Positions 13,481-24,003 of a stretch of DNA of 64,000 nt are shown piece by piece. Origin of the DNA: Megaustenia siamemsis (Eukaryota; Mollusca; Gastropoda; Stylommatophora; Ariophantidae); contig JAVIAB010000092.1 in assembly GCA_032433765.1 (NCBI GenBank), positions 69,989,995 to 70,053,994 of the forward strand. Reading direction: 5' to 3'. The position numbers and the translations under genes are program-made. Under the pieces are notes generated by a model that was not told the origin of the DNA, did not search any database, and saw only the letters and a list, made by a program, of their open reading frames with translations. The first letter of the stretch is position 1. Every line of letters begins with the position of its first letter.

Positions 13481-14402
13481 TTAACTCTTTCTGTGCGGAA
13501 GCTTTTTATCATTGCAGCGGAAGAGATTTTAGAGATAACATTTTTCATGGTTTTAAGAACCAGTCTACTTATTTATATTTGTCTCACATATAACACATAA
13601 CATAAATGAATTTAAATATTTGGGAACTTTGTTAACCTCAGACGGAAGATGCACAAAAGAGGTGAGATGTAGAATGGCTCAGGCAAAAGCAGTTTTCCAA
13701 ACAACAACAAAAATGAGGAAAATACTATGCAATCCATTTTTGACAATAGAAATAAGAAAAAGAGTTCTTAAATGTTACGTAGAACCAGTCGTAACATACG
13801 GTTGCGAGTCATGGACAATAGGACAACAGACAAGAAAATCACTGGAGTTTGTAGAAATGTGGTTTTACAGAAGAATGTTGAGAATACCATGGACAGCTAA
13901 GAAGTAATGAGGAGGTTCTGAGAGAGGTCAAAGCAAAAAGAGAGCTAATTTCCAATATTAGGAAGAGACAATCATCATTTTTTGGCCATGTAATGAGAAG
14001 AGAACAACTTGAATATATTGTAACAACTGGAAAAATTGAGGGACGAAGAGATAGAGGGAAGCAAAGAGAAAAAAATAACAGACAGCTTAAGAATGGCTTG
14101 GCAGAAGGTCAACAACAGAAATGATAAATAGCTGCCGAGATTGAAAGTTGTGGAGAGACATGATCACCTACGCCACTAGGCCCGGCACTTGATGAACACA
14201 TAACATATTATATATGAATTTTTAGATAATTAAACAAGGTATTAGATTTCATCAATAGCAAGATGATAAAAGACATGTAGAAAGAATATGGTTTGATGAC
14301 GGCTCACACTAATCATATTGTGAGTGACGCACTGTGCGGCGAAACGTACGCGGCTGAAATTGGCATGACGCACAGTGCGGCGAAATGTACGGAAAGAGTT
14401 AA
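13481..14402 (+). mobile_element. TTAA-flanked MITE (piggyBac-like) interrupting family A
   Basis: The insert is bounded by TTAA on both sides (13481-13484 and 14399-14402) and has matching ends: TTAACTCTTTCTGTGCGG on the left, and TTAACTCTTTCCGTACATTT read from the right. A TTAA target duplication with short inverted repeats is the hallmark of piggyBac-type elements. The right end carries a subterminal repeat of GACGCACWGTGCGGCGAAA (two copies). No transposase is present. Without the nested LINE fragment the element is about 320 bp. The flanking family A sequence (CACTTAACGTCATTTT in intact copies) is rejoined exactly when the insert is removed. Confidence 0.75.
13604..14194 (+). pseudogene. 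RTE-type LINE 3' fragment nested in the MITE
   Basis: This encodes the C-terminal region of an RTE-clade reverse transcriptase, downstream of the catalytic motifs. Visible motifs include FKYLGTLLTSDGRC, VTYGCESWTIG, RRMLRIPWTAKK and FFGHVMRREQLEYIVTTGKI, ending near WRDMITYA. It is flanked by a perfect 12-bp target-site duplication AACACATAACAT (13592-13603 and 14195-14206), so it is a heavily 5'-truncated retrotransposed copy. The frame is broken by loss of GA near 13903, by an A-run frameshift near 14070, and by another GA loss near 14092. The 3' end is GGCACTTGATG, a shortened form of the (TGA)n tail seen at 54750. It is inactive. Confidence 0.85.
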
Positions 14403-14470
14403 TGTCATTTTATAGACAAATGACGACGTGGCCCAATACTCCTTTAGTTATCGGGTGAACACAAACATTT
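14403..14470 (+). repeat. Family A element, 3' part
   Basis: Continuation of the interrupted family A copy: TGTCATTTTATAGACAAATG and CTCCTTTAGTTATCGGGTGAAC match the conserved 3' end (CTCCTTTTAGTCATCGGGCGAACG). It is followed by an A-rich stretch. Confidence 0.7.
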
Positions 14471-14747
14471 ATTTAGACTGGCAAAAACTAGTAGGGCTGA
14501 ACCCATCTGAGATCCTTACATCTCTTAACACTTCCTCTAAGTGTCTATCGTAGTTGGCCTATCTTTTCATCCCCCCTCCCCCTTTTCTTATAATCGGAGT
14601 GCTACTTTTTTTTATCCTTATTTCATTTATTCTGATCACATGGCCAACATGATGCGACCTTTTTTTTTTAATTTATAGATTTATAGCCTGTTGGTTACAT
14701 AGCCATTACTCTTATTTATGCCCTAGTCTACTCACACATTGGGGACC
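14471..14747. other. Unassigned interval
   Basis: AT-rich sequence with a pyrimidine tract (CATCCCCCCTCCCCC) and a T run. I see no gene and no repeat with a second copy outside the duplication. Confidence 0.5.
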
Positions 14748-15126
14748 TCATCAAGTACCGGCCAAGTGGCGTAGGTGATCATGTCTCTCCACAACTTTCG
14801 ATCTCGCAGCTATTTATCATTTCTGTTGTTGACCCTCTGCCAAGCCATTCTCTTAAGCTGTCTGTTATTTTTTTCTCTTTGCTTCCTCTATGTCTTCGTC
14901 CCTCAATTTTTCCAGTTGTTACAATATATTCCAGTTGTTCTCTTCTCATTACATGGCCCAAAAAATGATGATTGTTTCTTCCTAACATTGGAAATTAGCT
15001 CTCTTTTTGCTTTGACCTCTTTCAGAACATCTTCATTACTCTTCTTAGCTGTCCATGGTACTCTCAACATTCTTCTGTAAAACCACATTTCTACAGACTC
15101 CAGTGATTTTTTTGTCTGTTTGTCCT
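14748..15126 (-). pseudogene. RTE-type LINE 3' fragment, minus strand
   Basis: Reverse-oriented copy of the same LINE 3' end as at 13604. Read on the minus strand it gives MWFYRRMLRVPWTAKKSNED, KAKRELISNVRKKQSSFFG and CNEKRTTGIYCNNWKN, the last already frame-shifted relative to the family (MRREQLEYIVTTGK). The LINE 3' end lies at 14748 (CTTGATGAGG on the minus strand). No clear target-site duplication was found. It is inactive. Confidence 0.8.
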
Positions 15127-15559
15127 ATTCACATATAATACAAATGGTTTAAAAGGTGCACTCACTTGCATTTCCCAATGGGAATGAACTGAAATGCGTG
15201 TTGTAGATGGACCACCTTGTACGTCTGTCCTCGTATTGTTACATTAGGTGGGGTTACGTACTCCATTTCCCATTAGAGATATACATATTTTTATAAGCAA
15301 CAGACACATCTTAACATCAGGAATTAGAGCTTAATTCATCAAGATTATAAAATGTGATTTCAGTGTTACACATTGTATTTTAACAGATTCGCTCTTCACA
15401 GCAAGAAAAGTGACTCTTACACGGATAAAGACAAATTTAGTGGGTTTGTGTTTACCTGTCTGGGTTGAATAAACACACCTGGAAGACAATAGTTTGCTTA
15501 GTTTGTGTTATATAGTGACTGTTATCTACCTACAATATACGAGGGGGCGCATATCTAAC
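15127..15559. other. Unassigned interval
   Basis: No coding signal or repeat family recognised. The patch 15270-15290 differs more from its duplicate (35604-35625) than any other part of this segment. Confidence 0.5.
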
Positions 15560-16305
15560 AACTGAGTTGGGTGTTGTCAGCTTACAACAGAGATGAGTGC
15601 GATCAGTGACATACAACAGAGATAAGTGCGATCAGTGACATACAACAGAGATGAGTGCGATCAGTGACATACAACAGAGATAAGTGCGATCAGTGACATA
15701 CAACAGAGATGAGTGCGATCAGTGACATACAACAGAGATAAGTGCGATCAGCGACATACAACAGAGATGAGTGCGATCAGTGACATACAACAGAGATAAG
15801 TGCGATCAGCTACATACAACAGAGATAAGTGCGATCAGTGACATACAACAGAGATAAGTGCGATCAGTGACATACAACAGAGATGAGTGCGATCAGTGAC
15901 ATACAACAGAGAAAAGTGCGATCAGCTACATACAACAGAGATAAGTGCGATCAGTGACATACAACAGAGATAAGTGCGATCAGCTACATACAACTGAATA
16001 CATGCGTCAGGATAGGAGAGCAACAGAACTAACGATTACCCTACCTAATCCACCTCCCAGCGGTGCTCCTGGTAGAAGACTATTCAGTCTGACAGAGAGT
16101 GTAGGGATCAAAGAGGAAAGGCAACCCGGTATTCAAAATAGCGTTCTGAAATCGGATTTGTTGGGCCAAAAAGACGAATATCAGAACCTTAGTTGCAAAC
16201 CGTAACACAGCGCATCTACGCCAACTTAACGTCTTTTTAAGGGCGGATGATGAAGAATGTTATTGATTCCTTTAGTAGTCGTCGGGTGCACTCCAGGAAA
16301 AAAGA
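15560..16305 (+). repeat. Family A element with internal minisatellite expansion
   Basis: Head GAGTTGGGTGTTGTCAGC at about 15562. After the internal array comes CTACATACAACTGAATACATG then GTCAGGATAGG, GGTGCTCCTGGTAGAAGAC, GAAATCGGATTTGTTGGGCC, CTTAACGTCTTTTTAAGGGC and TAGTCGTCGGGTGCAC. All of these correspond in order to the intact copies at 21290 and 59855. The element is interrupted only by a tandem expansion of its own head. Confidence 0.8.
15577..15990 (+). repeat. 29-bp minisatellite
   Basis: About fourteen units of 29 bp with core ACATACAACAGAGATRAG then TGCGATCAG. GATGAG and GATAAG versions partly alternate, and GTGAC versus GCTAC marks sub-types. It is contained in a family A element and its unit resembles that family's head. 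Confidence 0.95.
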
Positions 16306-16735
16306 TTATGCGAGAAATAATACATATTTCTAACTGACACATACTCTATGAGAAATAACATTATTTGAAAAGTTCTTTTCCTTTTTAACCAAGGATTTTT
16401 GTTGCTGTAGGTTTTAGCATCTCTGCTTCCAATTTCAATTTTGGGAAAATATGGTTCTGTTGATATGGATTTGAGTATTTACTTCCGTGTGGCTGACAAA
16501 GCGCATTCTTGTATTTCTAATCTTTGTAATGTTTCGTTTCCTCTCTTCTTACCCTGCTACGTTCATCATGAACAACTGTAGCCATCCACTGAGTCACAAA
16601 AATTCATCAGTAAAAACGGAACTTTTATCAAATTCGCTAATAAAATAAATGTAAGTATGCAGAGTTTTGATGAAAGAAAGATACCGAGGAAGGGAACCAA
16701 GTACATCTGAATTATTAATATCAGATCAACGGCGC
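16306..16735. other. Unassigned interval
   Basis: AT-rich, no repeat or gene recognised. Confidence 0.5.
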
Positions 16736-16850
16736 GAAGCACTTAAACTGAGAGAAACCAGCGAAGCAGCTGACTGGTCGTCAGCGAACCAGAGCTGACT
16801 AGCACCCTTTTCTACTTCCGCAGGGTGGTCCTGAGAACAGCTTATCCTAG
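16736..16850 (+). repeat. Partial family A-like fragment
   Basis: Contains GTCGTCAGCGAACCAGAGCT and CTTCCGCAGGGTGGTCCTGA. These resemble the head and the TTCGTGGTGCCTC block of family A, but the copy is short and diverged. Confidence 0.4.
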
Positions 16851-16920
16851 CTGGCCAAATTAATAGGTATCAAGTATCGTTTTTATGTAGCGTCAGTCTT
16901 AACATACAAAGCATATATTA

Positions 16921-17081
16921 ATAGAGAAGAGGGCAGAAGTGCAAGAGGCATACCCAGATGGATAGACAGCACCGAAGAAGCGCTACAACAACATCAGCTG
17001 ACAATGTGTGAAACCGCCAAAAGGGGGAGAACCAGAAATTTGTATCTCCTTCGACACCTTCACGGCTACAAGAGGAAGTGA
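16921..17081 (+). pseudogene. LINE reverse transcriptase C-terminal fragment
   Basis: An open stretch reading GARGIPRWIDSTEEAL ... HQLTMCETAKRGRTRNLYL and ending at a stop at 17079-17081. The RWID motif followed by a basic Arg-rich end is characteristic of LINE reverse transcriptase C-termini (the common GRPRxRWID pattern). No catalytic domain is present. It is a different family from the RTE fragments at 13604 and 18370. Confidence 0.6.
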
Positions 17082-17399
17082 AGAACGAGAGAGAAAATCA
17101 TTGCATATGGTAGTGAATCCTGCAAATAAGCTCAAAGTGCGTCCATGTTTTGTCGTTATACAGGAAGAATGTAGAAAACACCAGAGGACATGTAAAAAAA
17201 AAGGTGTAATGGGGACGTTCAAAACGAGACAAAGATATAAATAAACATCGTCCAGGAGGAAGCAATGATCATTTCTGGCCATCTGAAAGGTTCCGCTGAA
17301 ACATTGTTATTAATAAACAAGTGCGGAAATATACAGTTGTAAAGTAGCAAACTTACCTAAACCAGCAGGCGGGGTACACGATGGTCACCCCCCCTCCCT

Positions 17400-18040
17400 C
17401 CTTTTTTTCAATTCTTCTTCTTCTTTTCTCTTTTCACTGATACCTAAAAGGTGTCGTGGTTATATCATTTGTCGTTCTTGAGCTGCTCGATCTGTCTGAA
17501 TTAGTGACTTTCCTTTGTTGTTACATGTCTCTGTCACTGCATCTATCCATCTTCTTCTGGGTCTTCCTCTTGGTCTTTTTCCATGCATTCTCGAGTAGAA
17601 CGCACTCGATGGTGATTGATAAGGATTCATTCTGACCAGGTGGCCAAACCATTTAAGTTGTTGTTCTATATATTCATGGCAGGGTTTTTGTTCCTACTAT
17701 TTTTCTTATGGTTTCATTTGGTATTCTATCTCTTCTTGTGTTGTTTGTTACTTTTCTCAAGCATCGCATCTCACATGTATTGATCTTTCTTAAATAGGAT
17801 TTAGAAAGGGTCCATGTTTGACTTTCATAGCACAAAGTTGGTATAAAAATGCTATTTATCATTTGTTGTTTAGCTGGCATAGAAATGTTTGGATGCCTTA
17901 GCAATGGTGAAAGCTGGTATGTGACAGCATTTGGTTTTTGTATTCTCATGTCAATTTCTCTGTCTAGTTTTCCATCTTCTGTGACCATTGTGCCTAAATA
18001 CTATTTTTCAATTAATTTAAGTAATTTTAAAGAAAAAAAG
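17400..18040 (-). pseudogene. LINE reverse transcriptase C-terminal fragment, minus strand
   Basis: The minus strand encodes YLGTMVTEDGKLDREIDMRI, LSPLLRHPNISMPAKQQMI, FIPTLCYESQTWTLSK and EMRCLRKVTNNTRRDRI. These are the post-catalytic region of a LINE reverse transcriptase distinct from the WTAKK family. Here the frame breaks near 17690, where a T run is one base longer than in the duplicate at 38030. The duplicate reads on through KWFGHLVRM, GKRPRGRPRRRWIDAVTE and further. The 3' end is A-rich with GAAGAAGAAG. It is 5' truncated and inactive. Confidence 0.8.
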
Positions 18041-18369
18041 GAAGAATAAAAGAAAAAAGAAAGCTGCCAGAACTTTCATATTTAACAAACGCAAGCGGTG
18101 ACGTACGTTTCACAGCAACCAGAAACAACTTGTTGGCTTTGTCTTCGAATTCGTGTCAACCTGCCAAACAGCGGGGTTGGTAATGCTACGGCTAACGTTC
18201 TTGCTGACCATACCGGAAGTGCCTGGTATTTCTGCCGTCCCGCTATTTACCGTCGATGTGCCAAAACTGGTCATCTCTGAAAATAGACAAAAAATCCAGT
18301 AATGAAACCAACCGTTCAGCGACTTTACGAGGGTGTGTCTGTGTCATGTACGACGTCATTTTGGACTAT

Positions 18370-18841
18370 CATCATCATCAAGTACCGGGCCTAAAGGCGT
18401 AGGTGATCATGTCTCTCCACAACCTTCGATCTCGGCAGCTATTTTTCATTTCTGTTTGTTGACCTTCTGCCAAGCCATTCACTTAAGCTGTCTGTTATTT
18501 TTTCTCTTTGCTTCCCTCTATCGCTTCGTCCCTCAATTTTTCCAGTTGTTACAATATACTCCAGTTGTTCTCTTCTCATTACACGGCCAAAAAATGATGA
18601 TTGTTTCTTCCTAATATTGGAAATTAGCTCTCTTTTTGCTTTGACCTCTCTCATAACATCTTCATTACTCTTCTTAGCTGTCCATGGTACTCTCAACATT
18701 CTTCTGTAAAACCACATTTCTACAGACTCCAGTGATTTTCTTGTCTGTTGTCCTATTGTCCATGATTCGCATCCATATGTTAAGGCTGGCTCTACATAAC
18801 TTTTAAGAACTCTTTTTCCTTTCTGGACTTCTTTTCTTTTT
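18370..18841 (-). pseudogene. RTE-type LINE 3' fragment with target-site duplication
   Basis: Reverse-oriented copy of the RTE 3' end: KSYVEPALTYGCESWTIG, MWFYRRMLRVPWTAKKSNED, RELISNIRKKQSSFFGRVMR and REQLEYIVTTGKIEGR. It is bounded by an 11-bp perfect target-site duplication TTTTGGACTAT (18359-18369 and 18842-18852). The LINE tail is (TGA)n, seen here as CATCATCATC at 18370. A homopolymer frameshift (TGTTTGTTG versus TGTTGTTG in the duplicate) disrupts the last part of the frame near 18452. Confidence 0.88.
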
Positions 18842-18920
18842 TTTTGGACTATAGAGGAACTAAAAGGCAATAAATGAGTAGTCATGGGACCCATCAAATA
18901 AACAGAAAATAGTGACAGAA

Positions 18921-19210
18921 TCTATATATATATATATATTTAGTGCGTTCCCCAGCTTTAACCTCTGGCGAAGTCCCTAGAGACTAGGAACTGAATTGTG
19001 TGTGTTAATTCGTTGTTTCCCTAGCAGCCGTGTGCATAAGGGTCCCTCGCCGTACAAACACACTTCATGCCGGCCTCACTGCTGAGACCAAAGGTGGTTG
19101 TCGCAGAGAGAAATCACTAATAAAAATCCAACTGGTGCAGCCGGGATTCGAACTCCCAACCTCTCTGTCTCGAGACAGAGAATCTTGCCTCGAGAACAAC
19201 CAATTTACCC
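18921..19210 (-). repeat. tRNA-derived SINE, minus strand
   Basis: Read on the minus strand there is a B-box-like GAGTTCGAATCCC (about 19139-19155) preceded by an A-box-like TTGGTTGTTCTCGAGG. A ~200-bp body follows and ends in a (TA)n tail at 18923-18940. The T-arm does not pair as in a working tRNA, so I call this a SINE and not a tRNA gene. It contains a near-perfect short palindrome TCTGTCTCGAGACAGA. Confidence 0.6.
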
Positions 19211-19449
19211 TGAAATAATATGAAATAAGAAAAAGTAGCGGGATCAAACATGCAAAAGGATGAACAATTTGAATTATGGCAAATTGGTCATTACTCTCAA
19301 ACAAACACGGGAACATATTGTGATTTATAAACACAGACAAAGATAATTATCATTAATGTTTTTTTGCTAAGAAATATAAAATAGCAACCTGATTTGGGTA
19401 ACAAGACGAACACCATCATCTAGAACTGTGATGTAATGATAGCAACAGA

Positions 19450-19720
19450 AACATTACAGCTGAGAGCGGTCAGCGACCCTCACTTGGGTATGGGCTTCAG
19501 TATAAAGAAACTACTTCACCATACAGTCCCGTCATGCGAGTGGGGATTGAAGAGGGAAGGCAACCGGCATTCAAAACGTTATATTGAAGTCGGATGTTTG
19601 GATCGACAGGCACGAATATTGGTTTGCAAACTACAACAGGCGTAACCACTTAATGCTCTCTTAAGGGCGGATGAGAAAGACTATTATTTTTGTCTAAAGT
19701 GGTTGGATGAACGCGAGAAA
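19450..19720 (+). repeat. Family A element, diverged copy
   Basis: Shows GGTCAGCGACCCTCACTTGG, GGGGATTGAAGAGGGAAGGC, GAAGTCGGATGTTTGGATCG, TTAAGGGCGGATGAG and GTTGGATGAACGCGAG followed by an AGAAAGAAAAG tail. The order matches other family A copies. Confidence 0.65.
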
Positions 19721-19929
19721 GAAAAGCAGATAACTGCATCTATTTAATTTTAAAAGTAACTTTAGGCTCACCGTTACATTCTTATGTTAGGATCAAAACA
19801 CTTTGGACATACCCAGAGGTGTTTCAATCTTCTCTTCTAGCAATCACCATTAATTACTGACCAAACGTAAAATTGCCAGTTGACACTGCTGCTTCTGTAA
19901 GCAGTTGCTTAAATTAGAAACAGTTCTCA

Positions 19930-21150
19930 GTATCTCCACCAACAGACAAAGTGTTAACATGAATGTCGATTTTTTTTCATTTCAAGAAGTAATTCTCCAG
20001 CCAAAGAAGCTAGATCAGTCCCATCCTTATGTAAATGCTCACAAGTCATCGAGATTGACCCATAACATTTCTTAATGTTGTGAATGGTGTTATAATGACT
20101 AAGCCAGCGCACATCTGTAGCCTCAGGAATTCTCAGCATTGGATCTGAATTTTCTTCAATGTCATGGAGGACTGTGTCTGGTTTTGCAGATTGACGGAAC
20201 AGCTTATATGTCTCTGACTATCACTGAAAGTGACAGTACAAGAGACCTATAATTTCTGTAGGGAATAGTCCTTCCTGAGATATATGACATTCTCTTGTGA
20301 ACCCCGGAGTTATTGCCCGAAAAATTAGAACCTCCATCAAAGCAACAAGCAATAATATTACCAAATGATATACCTCTTCTATTTATTTCACTTTAAACAC
20401 AATTTATCATGATTTCAACTATTATTTTCAAGTGGAATTGTGCACAAAATGTCTCTCTAATTTTTCCACAGTCTGTCACGTATCTCACACAGCTCAGATT
20501 TTTTGGCAGTGTTTGTGGATTCATCAGCCTTTAAAATAAATAGTTTCTCTTTAATTTTAATAGCAAACTGTTCATCAAGTACCTCTCTCATGCAACATTT
20601 CACAAACTGTAACTTTACTGCAATATATAGCTCGTCCACTCTGTTTCTGAAGCCAATCACTTCAACTCTTAACTCACGGTCCCATCAAATTTCTCGCAAT
20701 CTGTTCATATTTTGTTGTGTGAGTTACCTCCTCTTTAAGTAAGAAATATAAATACCTCATCAAAAATACACGTGGTATACCTATTTTCTTCAATATCAGC
20801 TGGTGTAGGATAGAGTGAGTAGGTATCTTTTCATGCAAAATATGAAAATTTTGATTTCTCGATTGCATTTTATTTATATTGATAGGAATTATGATGAGAT
20901 TTTTTTCAATTTCCGGTAGTTCGTGTTGCATTCTTATAATTAGTGAAAGGATCATTATAAAGACACCTTTGGTTTTCTGAAGTAAGCTTGCGTCATTCAG
21001 ATAGTATCTAGATAAAGGGCGACAAAAAATAGCACTCTATCTTTATCTTTAAAAAGTCACTTGTATTTATCTGTCCAAGAATCAATAAAAGGTTTATATC
21101 TGACTTCTCTCGGAGTAGGTCCAGATGAACCAGCAGCTGGTATGGGCACT
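19930..21150 (-). pseudogene. hAT-type transposase remnant
   Basis: Broken minus-strand frames read in order from high to low coordinate. They give SWTDKYKWLFKDKDRVLFF (near 21080), QNFHILHEKIPTHSIL and VFLMRYLYFLLKEEVTHTTK (20674-20955), FRNRVDELYIAVKLQFVKCC and KLFILKADESTNTAKKSELC (20457-20660), and TDVRWLSHYNTIHNIKKCYG (19954-20139). ADEST (compare DESTD) and the VRWLS block are typical of hAT-like, TTF/ZBED-associated transposases. The coding region is broken by many stops and shifts, and the catalytic C-terminus and terminal repeats were not found. It is an old inactive copy or a decayed retrocopy of a domesticated hAT gene. Confidence 0.65.
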
Positions 21151-21289
21151 GAATCGTGAGAAAATGTATCTATGGTAGTTGTCTGAATAAGAGGTCTGCA
21201 GCATCTTCCACAGCTTTTTCATAGAAATTACATTCAAGGCACGGTCAACAATGTAGGTATGAGGCTTCAGCTTTTTTAGCAGATATATA

Positions 21290-21613
21290 AGTTGTCAGCG
21301 ACCTACAGCTGATGGCTTGTGCCAGGATCGGTGAACCAGAACCATCCAGATCTTGCTTCACCTCTCCGTGGTGCCTCCAGTAACAGACTAACCTGCATGT
21401 CTGGTCAAGCGAGTAGGGATCAAAGAAGGAAGACAACTCGGTACTCAAAAATGTGCTGAAATCGGATGTGTTGGGCCGAAAGGCGCAAATATCACAGTTA
21501 TACTGCAAACCCAAACACAACGCAGACACGCCCACTTAACGTCATTTTAAGGGCGGATGACGAAGAGGTGTACTCCTTTTAGTCATCGGGCGAACGCTAG
21601 CAAGCAAGCATAA
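21290..21613 (+). repeat. Family A element, well-preserved copy
   Basis: Head GTTGTCAGCGACCTACAGCT at 21290, then CTTGTGCCAGGATCGGTGAA, CTCCGTGGTGCCTCCAGTAA, GAAATCGGATGTGTTGGGCC, CACTTAACGTCATTTTAAGG and AGTCATCGGGCGAACG, with a short (AGCA)n tail. The variable simple tail suggests retroposition. No RNA polymerase III boxes are evident, so the class (SINE or LINE 3' end) is open. Confidence 0.8.
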
Positions 21614-23079
21614 GAATGTGCGCTTACCACTCATTATGAAAGTCTGGTATCTCAATTCTAAATTAATAGTTTGTTTTCTAATAAAACTGAACAACAACCA
21701 CAACCTCAAGAAACGATAACTGTCTTGGTTAGAAACAAAATATAAGGCTCTATAAACAAATTATGCATATGTTGGCAAACCTAACTCAGTTATTTGTCAC
21801 AACGTTGATTTTATAATAGGCTTTATATATACAAATAGCAGTTGAAATTAAATTATGTGGCTGAATCTATATAACAACACAGTAGAGATGTCAGCACTTA
21901 TGGACCGGTCCTATTTGCAGTGAGGATGACCTGTCGACTTCAAACTGAAACTGAAGCTAATCTAAAGATTCACAATTTGTAATCACCGATCACACACACC
22001 AGAAGTTATTCCGGAAAAAGCTAAACGTTCAGTGCCCGAGCCCTGACTTGAACATCTCAATTTTTGTATTTCTCGTTACCAAAAACCTTCCAATTATATA
22101 ATTTGTGTTCCTCATGTTCATTGTTACAAATGTCATAATCTTATAACCTTAGATAGTATTGTTTTATAAGTCATATACGAGTCATATAAATTTAATTATT
22201 AGATATTTATAATATTCCGCTGGAAGTATGTTTTTAATTGGGGGGAGGGGGGAGAATAATTACAACACTTCCGCTTCCACCACCCAGCTAAACCCTGAAA
22301 TAAACCTTGATTTGGCTCATAAACTCTTATGTCGTGACTTGATTCATTCCTCAGATCATTTTAACCCTCGTTAGAAGGTCTTTTGGACGTTCCACTAACT
22401 CCCTGGCAACTGTTGATCTGACAGAATGGGCATCTCCGTCTTTCCTCATCATCATCTGTGGAGCTCCAGTAAAATGTACAACTTGCGCCCTCAGACGTTG
22501 GTGAAAATTGTGGCTCTTGAGCTTGTGCATTTAAAGTGAATTTGATTTATGGACCACTGCTCAACAAGAATTAGATAAACAACACGATGCGCATACAAAT
22601 AATTCAAGTATGAACATATGTCAATTTAAAAATCCCAGGTAGAAAAGACAAAAATACCACGAAGAGGGCTAGTGAAGAAACGTATTAACGAGTTTCACAA
22701 AGTTGAGGTAAAATAGAAATGGAAAGACGCGACGGTGCATGCGAACAGAACTATTAAAATTGTGCAGCAATGACAATGAAAACTAAATATTAAAAATATG
22801 CCGCGCGTTGACCAGGTTGTATCTTAATTGAAGCGTTTCATTTTTGCTTCACTGTACGCTTTCTTAATTAAGTAGTCATTCACAGCTGTCAGCGAGTTTT
22901 CTCCTTTTCACTTGAGGTTGCGTGCTATGATGAGATTCCGTTTCAGATTTATGTGATTTGTTTTTTTTTTCCCTTCTAACGTTGTTTCAGCTATTTATAA
23001 GAGTATCTTTATATCAAAGCAGTGCTACCAGTGCAAGATACAGCCCGCAGATTAAAAAAGACTATTATGAAAATAACCA
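21614..23079. other. Unassigned interval, no gene seen
   Basis: About 1.5 kb of AT-rich sequence with a G-rich patch (GGGGGGAGGGGGGAG near 22240). No frame, transposon motif or tandem repeat could be supported. Confidence 0.5.
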
Positions 23080-23420
23080 TCACTGAAATGAAGTGTGTCA
23101 GACGTATGATAGGAAACAGCCTGAGAGACAAGATCAAAAATGAAGAGTAACCAAAAAATAAAAAAAGACTAGAAACGTAACCAGCTGAAGGAACAACAGA
23201 TCAAATGTTTCGGGCGTGTGATAAGACATACATAATTAAATCAAATACAACAAATGACCAACAAGCGATACGGGAACATCAAAGCAAGAGGCCGACCAAA
23301 AAATGGTGGATAAACGGAATACTAGAAAGACTTGGAGGTAGAACAGTAGAAAAGGTAATTAAGGGCAAAAAAAGGGGCAAAAGTAAATGCGGAAGAAGAG
23401 AAGAAAAAAGGGGAAAAAGT
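23080..23420 (+). pseudogene. Decayed LINE C-terminal fragment
   Basis: Frame-broken remnants of a LINE reverse transcriptase C-terminus: ITEMKCVRRMIGNSLRDKIK, then after shifts RPTKKWWINGILERLGG. It resembles the minus-strand LINE at 59440-60725 (TEMKCVRQMTVNSLRDKIRN, GRPRKRWVDGILE), so both probably belong to one family. Confidence 0.65.
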
Positions 23421-23500
23421 AAATGAGGAAGGAAGAGAAGAAAAAAGGGGAAAAAGTAAATGTGGAAGGAAAGAAGAAAAAAGGAAGAAAATAAAAAATA
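23385..23500 (+). repeat. Purine-rich minisatellite
   Basis: About three imperfect units of ~35 bp built from GGAAGAGAAGAAAAAAGGGG and AAAAGTAAATG. It lies immediately after the LINE remnant. Confidence 0.7.
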
Positions 23501-23667
23501 AGTTATTTAAGATAAAATAAATGGTACCATGTGTTAATATTAATGTGCTCGTAAAATGTTAGTAATTTAGAATGTCGGAGCTAATATAAAACATAAATCA
23601 TATGAAGCCTTTTGTTTTCCATCTCTTATCTTCGGTGATCGCTTTCAAACTCCATATCCTAATAATA

Positions 23668-24000
23668 GCATTTCATCATCACATGTACCGTGCCTGCTGG
23701 CGTAGGGGATCATGTCTCTCCACAACTTTCGATCTCGACAGCTTTTTATCATTTCTGTTGTTGACCTTCTGACAAGCCATTCTCTTAAGCAGTATGGTAT
23801 CTTTTCCCTTTGCTTCCCTCTATCTCTTCGTCCCTCAATTTTCCCAGTTGATACAATATATTCTAGTTGTTCTCTTCTCATTACATGGCCAAAAAATGAT
23901 GATTATTTTTTCCTAATATTGGATATTAACTCTCTTTTTGCTTTGGCCTCTTTTGGTCAGAACGTTTTCTTTACTCTTCTTAACTGTCCATGGTAGTATC
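23668..24000 (-). pseudogene. RTE-type LINE 3' fragment, minus strand
   Basis: Minus-strand copy of the RTE 3' end with MRREQLEYIVSTGKIEGRRD, KIPYCLREWLVRRSTTEMIK and LWRDMIPYASRHGT. The tail on the plus strand is CATCATCAC. Diverged and broken (for example AKRGQSKKRVN in place of VKAKREL). Confidence 0.8.
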
Positions 24001-24003
24001 AAT

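Noticed and set aside
13411..13593. Small plus-strand frame (MRLTELRKYQSC...) present in both copies
   Set aside because: It crosses the family A / MITE boundary, so it cannot be an ancestral gene; its presence in both copies reflects the segmental duplication.
14775..15080. Leu/Phe/Ser-rich plus-strand frames over LINE fragments (also 18333, 34191, 38738, 44058)
   Set aside because: They are the antisense of the RTE LINE 3' end, recurring wherever that fragment occurs.
19110..19195. tRNA gene on the minus strand
   Set aside because: B-box-like sequence is present but the T-arm and acceptor do not pair, and a body with a (TA)n tail follows, so it is a SINE.
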